From assembly GCA_051294375.1 (NCBI GenBank), contig CM119269.1:17780265-17844264 (forward strand): 64,000 bases of DNA, given 5' to 3'. The notes under the pieces were generated by a model. The model was given only the letters and a program-made list of their open reading frames with translations, was not told where the DNA came from and did no database searches. Source of the stretch: Paraspadella gotoi. Its lineage: Eukaryota; Chaetognatha. Position numbers and translations under genes: made by a program. Positions 41,330-64,000 of the stretch are shown piece after piece (position 1 is the first letter of the stretch; every line of letters starts with the position of its first letter).

Positions 41330-42215
41330 CCCGATCTGATACTTAAATACAGTTGATATATTCTTTGAAATATTATACCACTTCATTGATAGGGAAGCCA
41401 GGTACTCTGGTAGTAAAAGTCTATGCCTGCCTATGGACATGTAATTAACAAATTTAAAATCTTTTAATTATTTAACATAACAGTATAGGCAATTAATTTT
41501 CAAAATATTCTCTTTATTTTAAAAAACAGATTTGGATTCGCTGTAAAAAACTAAGAAACTTTTATAAAATATGTTAAATAGTATTTTAATGTTTAAACCG
41601 CAAAAAATGATTATAATTTTTTAACATATATAAGTTTTTACAACAGAAAAAAAATCACCTTTTTTCTCCATTTTAAATGCTGAAGACGACATAATTTTTG
41701 ATAACCTATTATATATTTTTGATTTAACTTTTTATGAAGAATATGAATATTTATTAAAAGTTAGAAAAAATTACTTTTAAAATTTACTACAAATATATTG
41801 TATTTTACTATTCTGTTCCCGAGAAAATACGAACAAAATATTTTTTGTACTAATTAATCATACATTCATACTATCTTACGTCTAAATATCCTTGTCTGAT
41901 CACTAAAATATTTTTTTTGTTCTTGAGAGCTCCACTCTAATGGAGGCTTTAAACCACAAAGGCCTGTCCAAAGTCAAGGGAACGATAGCTTATTTATTTA
42001 ATGAATGGATAATTTTTATATTGGTAGTACAAATCTTATAAAATTCAGATCCTTGTATTTTGATGCTAGTGCGGAGTACAATATAGTATTCCCCGATCTA
42101 ATACTTAAGAGAGTGGGATTTTTATACAATTGAAACATTCTTTGAGATACTATAGTATATATATTATATTATTAAATGAATGGATAATTTTTATATTGTT
42201 TGTTCCAATTTCATA
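41330..42215 (-). repeat. Dispersed repeat, GGTACAACCAATA family, inverted copies
   Basis: 41330-41420 and 41930-42215 carry the reverse complement of the 36912-37262 repeat (GCTTATTTATTTAATGAATG, GATGCTAGTGCGGAGTAC, CAATATAGTATTCCCCGATC). About 500 bp of AT-rich foldback-type sequence lies between them. Confidence 0.6.
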
Positions 42216-42347
42216 TACTTATTTATACTATATCATATTAATCCGAAATTCTGTTTTAAATATCCTTCATCTCGTCTGCTCTTCTCTTCTTTTAACGATA
42301 ACCAAGAGACGACCTCTGAATTGAGGACTCGATGATTTTTTACCCTC

Positions 42348-43711
<1,364 letters not shown>

Positions 43712-44428
43712 TCAAAGTAAATTCTCTCCTCGAGACGTCATTCGAATTCGTGGCGTCGATCGCGAACTCGTGACGTTATCCCACGTCATCAAGTAGATTG
43801 TGACAGAGCGGTCGACATCGAGGCGCCAATCGTTCACGGCGATGGCGCGAACGACGACGACGACGACGACGATCAGGAGAACGAAAGCGACGACGGTAGA
43901 ACCGTAGGCGCAGAAACGAAGGAACTTTCTTCTTCGCCGTCGTTGCCATGGAGAAGGCGTCGTTAGTGGCGTTGGTGCTGGCAAAAGCGGCAACGTCGCC
44001 GCCGTCGGAGGAGGCGTCGATGGCGGAGGTTCTGGTGGTTCCACTGAGGTTGATGGCAAAGTGGAAATCGGTGTCGGCGTCGACGTCGATGCCGGCGTTG
44101 TTGAAGCTGTCAACAAAGGGTGCGGTGAAGCTAAAGTCTTTGACGGCTGCGGCTGAGGCGGCGATGAATCTGAGCTTGACGTCGAAGATGGCGTTCCGAG
44201 TAGGATCGATGAGTGGAATGCTTCTGACAATGTCAATGGAGGGCCTGAAAACAACGTTGTTCTTTTCTTTTTTGAGAGAGGGGTGCTGACTGGCGATTGT
44301 CGAGGAGATGGATTAGATTCTGTCAACGACATCTTTGGCGTCGTGACTGTTTCAGTTTCCTTATCCATTGATGGTTGTTGAGGCGGAATAATCGGTGTCG
44401 TTGCCAGGGATAATTGCTTCGGTTTCAC
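43712..44428 (-). CDS. Pro/Ser/Thr-rich single-pass membrane protein, intronless
   Basis: Uninterrupted frame of 238 residues. Residues 1-160 are hydrophilic and rich in Pro, Ser and Thr (TPSSTSSSDSSPPQPQPSK, EPPEPPPSTPPPTAATLP). They are followed by a basic cluster (QRRRRRKF, about 164-171), one hydrophobic helix (GSTVVAFVLLIVVVVVVV, about 175-192) and a 45-residue polar tail with a possible N-glycosylation site (NVTS). The basic cluster before the helix suggests the long N-terminal part is cytoplasmic and the short tail external (type II). No family was recognised. The composition is not dinucleotide repeat, which supports a real gene, but a 3' exon of a longer gene is not excluded. Confidence 0.55.
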   Translation of the reverse strand: MKPKQLSLATTPIIPPQQPSMDKETETVTTPKMSLTESNPSPRQSPVSTPLSKKKRTTLFSGPPLTLSEAFHSSILLGTPSSTSSSDSSPPQPQPSKTLASPHPLLTASTTPASTSTPTPISTLPSTSVEPPEPPPSTPPPTAATLPLLPAPTPLTTPSPWQRRRRRKFLRFCAYGSTVVAFVLLIVVVVVVVRAIAVNDWRLDVDRSVTIYLMTWDNVTSSRSTPRIRMTSRGENLL

Positions 44429-47400
44429 TGGGAGAGTTTAATCGGCTTCGATCGGGATTTTAATGGAAGAGTCAACGATTGTCAGTTGTGAAACGGCGGG
44501 TTTTTTCCGCTGCTACGTTATAACTAGTTATAACTGTTGACGGGGAGTGAACGAGCGTTTAGTGTTTTTTCGGTGTTAACAGCGATGATGGTCGTTGCTC
44601 TCATTTACAACATTGAGCTGTTTGGTGGCATTGACGTCAATAGGATATGGTTATTTCCTTAGAATTTGGAGGAAACTGGAGGAACCAAGAACCAAAATGA
44701 AAGAAAATGAAAATGCATGAAAAAGGGAAAAAAATGATAAAGAATGGAAGTAATGGAGAATGACAAAACGTAACAGAACCATAGTGATAACGAAAGAATA
44801 AAATATTAAAAACACTTATTAAATAAAGGAAGCATATTTGTCGGGAAATTAATGGGAGAAAAATTTAGTTGGATGAATTCTCAAATGAATCGTAGGTGAT
44901 TAATGTCTCTTTTCGCGCCTTCAGGGATGAGGAATAACACACACTCACACTCTGCTCCATGCATCTCCTCTTCTCTCCTCTCCTTCTTACGTCCTCTCTA
45001 TCACTCCTCTCCATCTCTCTCTCTCTGTCTCTCTCTCTCTCATTAACTTAGCAATTCGAGAAGCATTGTTATCTCGGTATTGAATATTCGTGCATAAAAC
45101 TCATGAGACGAAAATTAAAAAAAATAATGAGTTACCTCGGTATAGTTAGGTCAATTAAAAATTTGTTGACAGCGGAATTTGTCTAATTTAGATTGAGCTT
45201 TATAAATATTTATTAACAAACTCATAGCCAAATATGTTCTTAAAAAAGCGAGAGAAAATGTCAAAAGTTTACGTACGCTGAAAAATTAAAAGAAAAACCT
45301 CGTAAAACATTTCGTAAATAGAAATCTACATATAAAACTTAATACATTAAAAATCTTTTATTTTGAGAACGCCCTTTCGATCTTTCGTCAGAATTAGATT
45401 TTTATATGGTCGCGTGTTCAAAGGGTTAGTCATAGGTAAAAACCGTCGGGAACTGACTCGAGGCCGAACGTCTTTTATTTTGTCAACGAGATCGACCGAC
45501 CAGCGATTGCCCTTTAACCCTTTCAATTTCTTCTTCCCCCTCCCACTCAGCTTTCCACCGGGACTTCAATCTCAAACGGTTTTCGGATGATCGCTCGCGA
45601 GGTTTCCACCGAACTTGTCGGGAGAACTTTAATTTTTAACGGAAGTTGCACGGTCGGTTGCTCTTGGCTGCCATCGAGATGATTAAAGATCGGAGACTTA
45701 CGGTCCTTGACTTATGAAACGGCAGCGTTTCTTGTGTTTCTCTGTTTCCTTGCTTCTTTGTTTCTTTCGTTAAATATTTTCTTTGTTTCTTGTTTTTCCT
45801 TTTATCTCACCTCCTTCCTCCCATTTCTCCTTTTCTTCCCTCCTCTTGGTCATTGCGTTTGGCCTCACGACATCCGCCTCATTGAAGGCTAATCCTCGGG
45901 TCTCTGACCTTCTCAAAGGAAATGCTCTTAATGGACCCAAATATCGAATGACGGCGCGGCGGCACCAAGTCTTGTCCGGGTGCCCGGGTCAAAGACCTCT
46001 AACAAGGTTCGGGCCTCGCATCTGAGTTAAGCATCGGGATGCGTCCTCAGCATTGGTAAGTCCCTATTGCCTAACCATGTGAGCCTGAAAATCGCGTTTT
46101 AAAGAGTTGGTCCGATAGAGGATGTGAACTTGGAACTGTTACGTATTTGTGTAGGCGTGAGGAGCCACGAGTTCCCATCACTAATCGATAAATTCGCGAG
46201 TGACGCGTCAGGATTCGGACGTCCTTTTCTCTGGGAACAGACACGCCTACACGCCCTACACGCCCTACACGCCCTACAATGTGACGAAGGGAAATTGATT
46301 CGCTGTGACGGATTAATCTGACCGACAAATGGCGACGATAAACGAAACGAAAAAAAAAAGAGCATAATTCGTTCGTTCGTTTTGTTTTACGTATTAGATC
46401 TTTAGTTGCGCCGCGAGTACTCGTCATGTTATGTCATGTCATGTCTCGAGAAATACACGTGATAAGGCAGTCATTGCGGCGCAACACATTTGAATTACCG
46501 TTCTTGTTTTCTTTACATTTTTTTTATTTTGTAACCTATTTTCATTTTTTTTATCTCCCTGACATTGAAAATAAGAAGTACTCACTCAATTGCATACATA
46601 TTACATAGGTTCTCCGATAAAATTTTGTAGTCTATATCATTGATCATGTGATCACTGGTCACTAATCAGTGATGCCCAGTATAACGTTAATGCTAGAAAA
46701 CCGAAAGAAAAAAAACCGAAATAGAAGTGGACGCTGAGCCATCTTAAAAAAAAAAAAATAAGAGCGACAGACGGGAGATTCTTTCCTTTGAATCCCAACA
46801 ACGGTTGACGCCTCCATTTCTAAAAAAAAAAAGAATAAAAGAGAAAGAAATCGTTCGAGCGGAAATAGTTCATCCGCCGCCGCAATAAAAAGCCGCGAGA
46901 GCCGAAGAGGCGCGTCTGCTAATGACGCCGTCTCGGCAGCGGGAGCGTTAACGTAGGAAAATTGCAAAATTACTTGTTTCACTATCTTTTTTTTTTTTAT
47001 TTAGATTTAAAAATAACTATTATTTATGATCTTATTTATTTGTTATAATATTTTTGCGTTAAATGTTTAAATAAAATGTTATTTATCAATATTTGTGATG
47101 AGGACGTTAGTGTTGTCTTCTGGAAATATAGGGCGCATCTACTCAACACAAGGTTTGGTTATTATTATATATTATATATTATACATATATTACTGCCGCA
47201 ACGAAACAGAAATAATGGCCCATGTGTTTTCCCCGCCTTTCTTTTCAGCAATCGATCTTAAGTATAAATTATTCAGTAGGTAATTTTTTCATAACTTGTT
47301 TTTACAAACTTCACGCTCGTTACGTACTTTTACTTTTACTAATACTATTTTTACATTTTTCCTCATCTTTTGTTTTTATCCACTTATTTTCTTCAAAACA

Positions 47401-47981
47401 CGAGTGATTATTTCTTGGCTTGCATCGCCTCCTGTTCTTTTTTTTGTTTCTTCGTTCCCTTGACTTTGTTCATTTGTTTCATTGCTCCTTCCCGACGCGA
47501 CGTCAACCTTTCACATTCACAATTAATCATTCACGTCTCCTTCGGCTTCGAGCGAATGAGAAGTTCCCCTCACTAAAATCTAAATTTAAATCGGTAACTT
47601 TGGGGACCCTCGTCACAAAGAGTTAAGTCACTGATTCAATTTAATTAATATTTTAATAGCTACTTAAAAAGTCAATAACAAAGGCTTTACGTTTCATCAA
47701 CGTATTACAAATGAAATATTCTAAATAATAATAAAAGGACGATTTACTTGAAGAAGATACGAGATTAAAATGTAGTTAATAACAATACTTTGGACGTCGA
47801 TTGAAAAGAGAGAAAAACGAGGTTTTAGTTCTTGGCTTGAAATTCGAATGAGAGAAACTTCACAATGACGACTGAGGTTTCACAGTAGTTTTGGTGAACG
47901 TATCTTTGTGACTAAGGAGTAAGGTCCACAGTGGTTTATGCTCCTTTTTGTTTAGCGGTGCCAAGACTTAAGAACGTGACT
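44429..47981. other. Spacer
   Basis: A short CT tract lies at 45015-45040, four copies of CGCCCTACAC at 46245-46280, and a TIR element at 46401-46507. 45890-46080 is GC-richer and looks like an unclassified short repeat. No exon supported. Confidence 0.4.
46401..46507. mobile_element. Internally deleted GTTGCGCCGC-family TIR element
   Basis: TTTAGTTGCGCCGCGAGTAC at the left and GCGGCGCAACACATTTGAAT at the right, with only about 60 bases of CATGTCATGT-type sequence between. Opposite orientation to the copies at 9583 and 50675. Confidence 0.65.
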
Positions 47982-48017
47982 CTACGCCTCTTCGTCGCTG
48001 TCGTCAGCTTCGTCGCC
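47982..48017 (-). other. Candidate last coding exon of CCDC40
   Basis: After an acceptor-like GACTTTTAG, a 12-codon phase-0 stretch reads GDEADDSDEEA and a TAG stop. The last confirmed CCDC40 exon ends in phase 0, so the join is possible. The 1.5-kb distance and short length keep this tentative. Confidence 0.25.
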
Positions 48018-49548
48018 CTAAAAGTCATCACCATCGTTAACGTCGTCGTCGTCGTCGTCGTCATCGCCAAACTCATCACTCCGTTTGTTGCTGATTGTAA
48101 ATGACGCGAATAAATTTAGAGAACAAACTTGAAGTCTAAATAACTAAATTTTCTTTCAGCGGTTTGCTATTTACTTTTCAGCTGTTTTTTAAGATTCATA
48201 ATACGGATAAATTTTTTACCAAAATGGCAATTGCCGTTTGTTTTTTTTTTTTTCTTTCGGTACAGATCATATTGTAAATTCGACTCATAATTGTTTTCTT
48301 CAAAGTCCAGCTCTTTTTTCTGATCTTCTTCTAGTCCTCTTATTCCTTATGTCTCCTTCTCAGTCTCTTTCTATCTCGTCTTCTTCTTTATTCAACTCCA
48401 TCGTTTTGGCGCGGAGAGACAGAGCGACGCGGCGGAGCGGACTCTGGAGAAAAAAAAGAAAACAAAGATAAGGAGGGGGGGCAGAGGGGGGTGGCAATAT
48501 CAATGCCGATTCTAGGATGATTCTAGATTGGATCGCTTCTCGCTTTGTCAATTATGCTTGATCGATTGAGGTATTCTCAGGGTTCTATTATAAACGTTTC
48601 TTCACTCAAGTTTGCTCCTGAATGGTAATGTGAAACTATTCTCAATCTTATAACCTCGTTTAATAAACTTTTTCTTTTTTTTGATGTTGAAGGCCATTAC
48701 AGAGAGTGAAGATGGATGAAGAACTAATGAAAATAATTGTGATAATCCTTTCTTTTTCGTTGTTTGATGTCTTTAGAGATTGACAATGTTTTAGTTTGCA
48801 ACGAAATACAAATAAAATTCTTTGCAAACTAAAACTTTGTCAATCTCTAAAAAAATAATTTAAAAGAAAAAACATTTTTCCCTCTTCATTTGACAGATAC
48901 ATTTAAATAAAATCAAAACAATAATACTTTTATATTTATTTATTTTTATGATAAGCATACTAAAGTTTTCATCTTTTTTTCATAGAAAATTAGTTAGTCT
49001 GAACTGAATTTTTAAAAAAAAGGAAGCTAAACGCCATTAATAATAGCACCAGATTACGAAAGATGGCGTAAAAAAAAAACCTAAAAAGGCGTTAAAAAAA
49101 AATAATCTCGAAACCCATTAGACGAGTAAAAAGCAAAATTAAAAAAAACTTTAAAACGTCAGTCGGTGGCAGTTTCCTTCTGTAATTGCCATCGCCATCG
49201 CCACAACCGCCGTTGCCAGAGACGTCGCCAACGTCGTCAAGTGACAAGAAAAATCTTCGTTTTTTTTTGCAACAACAAACAATCCCTTTTTTTTTTAAGT
49301 GAGAAACTTGATGATTGATAACTTTTGTTTTTCGCAGATTATATTCAAGTTGGCTGAAATTGCCCGAAGCCATGATGAGATTTAAAGTACGTAGTTAGTG
49401 AAGTCATTTGTTATTGAGTGAGAAGTGAATCACGGAAACGAACGACTCATGTCAAAGAAAGTAGATGTAGCTTTTGAATGAAATATGGAAGAGCAAAGGG
49501 AATTGTAATGAAATTTAGATTATCATAACTGAATTCGATAGCCCACAC
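48018..49548. other. Spacer or 3' intron of CCDC40
   Basis: Holds a GTC-repeat near 48034-48065 and the inverted repeat at 48773. Acceptor-like CAATTTCAG near 49350 leads to an immediate stop in the expected frame. No firm exon. Confidence 0.35.
48773..48850. repeat. 29-bp inverted repeat, core-less relative of the hammerhead-like group
   Basis: TTAGAGATTGACAATGTTTT (48773-48792) and its mate at 48822-48850 pair with one mismatch. The 20-base loop starts ACGAAA, like the 5492 locus (ACGAATTTTATTTG). The same leader (GATAATCCTTTC, TTTTTCGTTG) lies upstream, but the CTGATGA box is missing. Confidence 0.65.
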
Positions 49549-62444
<12,896 letters not shown>

Positions 62445-62587
62445 CTGAAACGGGAAAGCGTTAAATTGATCGATTGATTGATTTAAAGATTGATTGAATA
62501 ATTTTTTATTTTGTTTATTAGCTGTTAATTAATGAATGTTATTAAATAATGAAGGCGTTTTTCTGAAAAAGAGACCAAAAAAAGAAG

Positions 62588-62593
62588 AGAGAG

Positions 62594-62648
<55 letters not shown>

Positions 62649-62651
62649 GAG
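62588..62651. repeat. (GA)n microsatellite
   Basis: GA tract with two short interruptions. Confidence 0.95.
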
Positions 62652-63265
62652 AGAGAGAGTGCACTTTAAGATTTCATTCTCCGTCCATAATACCGTCTAA
62701 CATCTTCCTTCTCCTTCTATCCCCATCTTATCAACTTGAATCCCCGTCTCTTTTATCGACTTAAATAACCATAAGAATTCGTTATTTATCTTCATCACCT
62801 TCGAACGAACGCGCGCATAATTTCATCGCTTAAAAATCGTCTTTAGGTCGAAAAAATCGCGAATCTTTCGGTTTATTTCCCCAAATTTCCGAAGTCAACA
62901 ACTTTTTTTCACTTTTAAATTTTGGATCTTTCACGACTTGACATTACTCAGCGGATCAGGTGATTTTCAGAGGTGAATCAGGGACTATGATAAATGATAA
63001 ATGTATCTAAAATAGACATTTCATTATTTGAAACAGTTACTGGCGTTTTATTATTCCACGACTAAAAGTCTTCGTCATCTGTTATAAATAATTTTCGTAT
63101 TAATCGAAGTTCCACCGGAGAAAAACTGTCAGCGAATATGAATATTCATATGTCACAGAAATATATAAACAAAAAATAACAATGAAATTGCAATCGTTTA
63201 TCGTAAAAATAATGTTTTTAGAAAAGAGCTTCGTATTTATCTAATAAATAATTGTTTGAATACAT

Positions 63266-63378
63266 CGACTTTTTATTATGAAACATAAATTTAGGACATG
63301 TTTCTGCTTTAATGTAAGCCTTCATCAGCCCAAATGTTAATTAAACGTCCGTAATTTATGTTTCATAATAAAAAGTCG
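63266..63378 (-). repeat. 26-bp perfect inverted repeat around a hammerhead-like core
   Basis: Arms 63266-63291 and 63353-63378 (CGACTTTTTATTATGAAACA ...) pair perfectly. On the minus strand the spacer reads GGGCTGATGAAGGCTTACAT then TAAAGCAGAAACATGTCC: CTGATGA, a GCTT/AAGC stem, GAAAC, a 2-nt loop and GTC. Confidence 0.65.
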
Positions 63379-63537
63379 TTATATGTAACTTCTAAATACA
63401 CGTAAAAAATATCGGTTTTTTCTCGGAGGTTCTTGAGAAAGCTGACATCATCTACTCGACTCTCATCGACGCATCAACTCCACTGCTTCACTCGAATTTC
63501 GAATTCGGCGACCGACTCGGGGAGAAGAGAAGTCGTG

Positions 63538-63931
63538 ATGGAGGCGGAGAAATCGTGTGGAGGAGGAAAGGGGAAGAAGACAAAGAGGAAGACGACGAAA
63601 ACGAGGAAGAAGAAAGGAGGAGAAGAAGGAGGAGGAGGAGGAGGAGGTGAGAAAACGAAACGAAAAAGCGGCGCCGAAACCAGGAATCGCAACCGAAACA
63701 ACAACATCAACAGAAACAAAAACAAAACCGCGGAAAACGAAACGGACGACGCCGCCGCCGGAGGAGACAAAGGCGACGACGCCGGGGCGCCGCCGGCGTC
63801 GACGAGTCAGCCGACGTCGCCCGTCAAACTCCCGCGACTTTGGACGGGCGATTCGGCGTCGGACAAGAGGCCGACGTCGGGCAGGGCGCCGTCGGCTCAC
63901 GTGCCCTTCCGGGCCATCAGCGTCGGGGCCG
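63538..63931 (+). CDS. Start of a basic, low-complexity plus-strand protein (partial)
   Basis: From ATG 63538 the frame is open to the window edge. A donor GTGAGG at 63932 would end a first exon of 131 codons. It encodes Lys/Arg-rich and Gly-rich stretches (MEAEKSCGGGKGKKTKRK), an Asn/Arg region, then a more ordinary segment with PTSPVKLPRLWTGDSASD and APSAHVPFRAISVG. The nearest upstream in-frame stop is at 63403. It would lie antisense to the expected 5' part of CCDC40. The skewed composition means chance openness cannot be excluded. Confidence 0.35.
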
Positions 63932-64000
63932 GTGAGGGGGGGGGAGCGTGGCTGGTCGCCGAATGGTGGGGAAAAGGGTTCGTTTATTGTTGGGATTTAA

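Noticed and set aside
45890-46080. Possible 5S rRNA-like sequence (GAGTTAAGCATCGGGATGC)
   Set aside because: Only one short box resembles 5S; the rest does not fold or align. Kept as an unclassified short repeat.

Overview
The window is nuclear DNA from an animal, most likely an invertebrate with motile cilia. Genes are split by GT-AG introns. A cilium assembly gene (CCDC40) sits beside an animal-type SLC1 carrier and a cytosolic 5'-nucleotidase III. Introns and spacers are full of (GA)n/(CT)n tracts, tRNA-derived SINEs and small inverted-repeat elements. I cannot name the species. No bacterial, organellar or CRISPR feature was seen.

Layout: 1-3187 is a foldback element whose two arms each carry a miniature LTR retroelement. 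3188-8750 is spacer with purine/pyrimidine tracts and an inverted repeat around a hammerhead-like core. 8903-14323 (minus) is a ten-exon cytosolic 5'-nucleotidase III, read here as complete. 15990-32581 (minus) is an eleven-exon SLC1-family transporter, also complete, with large repeat-filled introns. One of those introns holds three phase-compatible exons of a possible nested gene. 35792-37765 (plus) is a four-exon gene for a 130-residue protein with four membrane helices. 40271-40930 (plus) may be the last two exons of an unrecognised gene. 43712-44428 (minus) is an intronless Pro/Ser/Thr-rich protein with one C-terminal membrane helix. 49549-62444 (minus) holds twelve exons of CCDC40; its N-terminal part lies outside the window or was not found. 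A small plus-strand frame at 60764 lies inside a CCDC40 intron. A basic, low-complexity plus-strand frame begins at 63538 and runs to the right edge.

The genes do not form one pathway. The nucleotidase acts on cytoplasmic nucleotides, the SLC1 protein should move small amino acids across a membrane, and CCDC40 is part of the axonemal 96-nm ruler.

The most unusual observations are these. (1) Several loci share a hammerhead-ribozyme-like core (CTGATGA ... GAAAC AT GTC) framed by long inverted arms that differ at each locus. (2) Two 650-bp LTR-bearing mini-elements sit in opposite arms of one foldback element, each with its own 4-bp target duplication. (3) The SLC1 protein lacks the aspartate that normally holds the substrate amino group. 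(4) A minisatellite beside a CCDC40 exon repeats that exon's own end and splice donor. Exon boundaries were read by eye from splice signals, phase and family resemblance; no alignment or transcript data were available.
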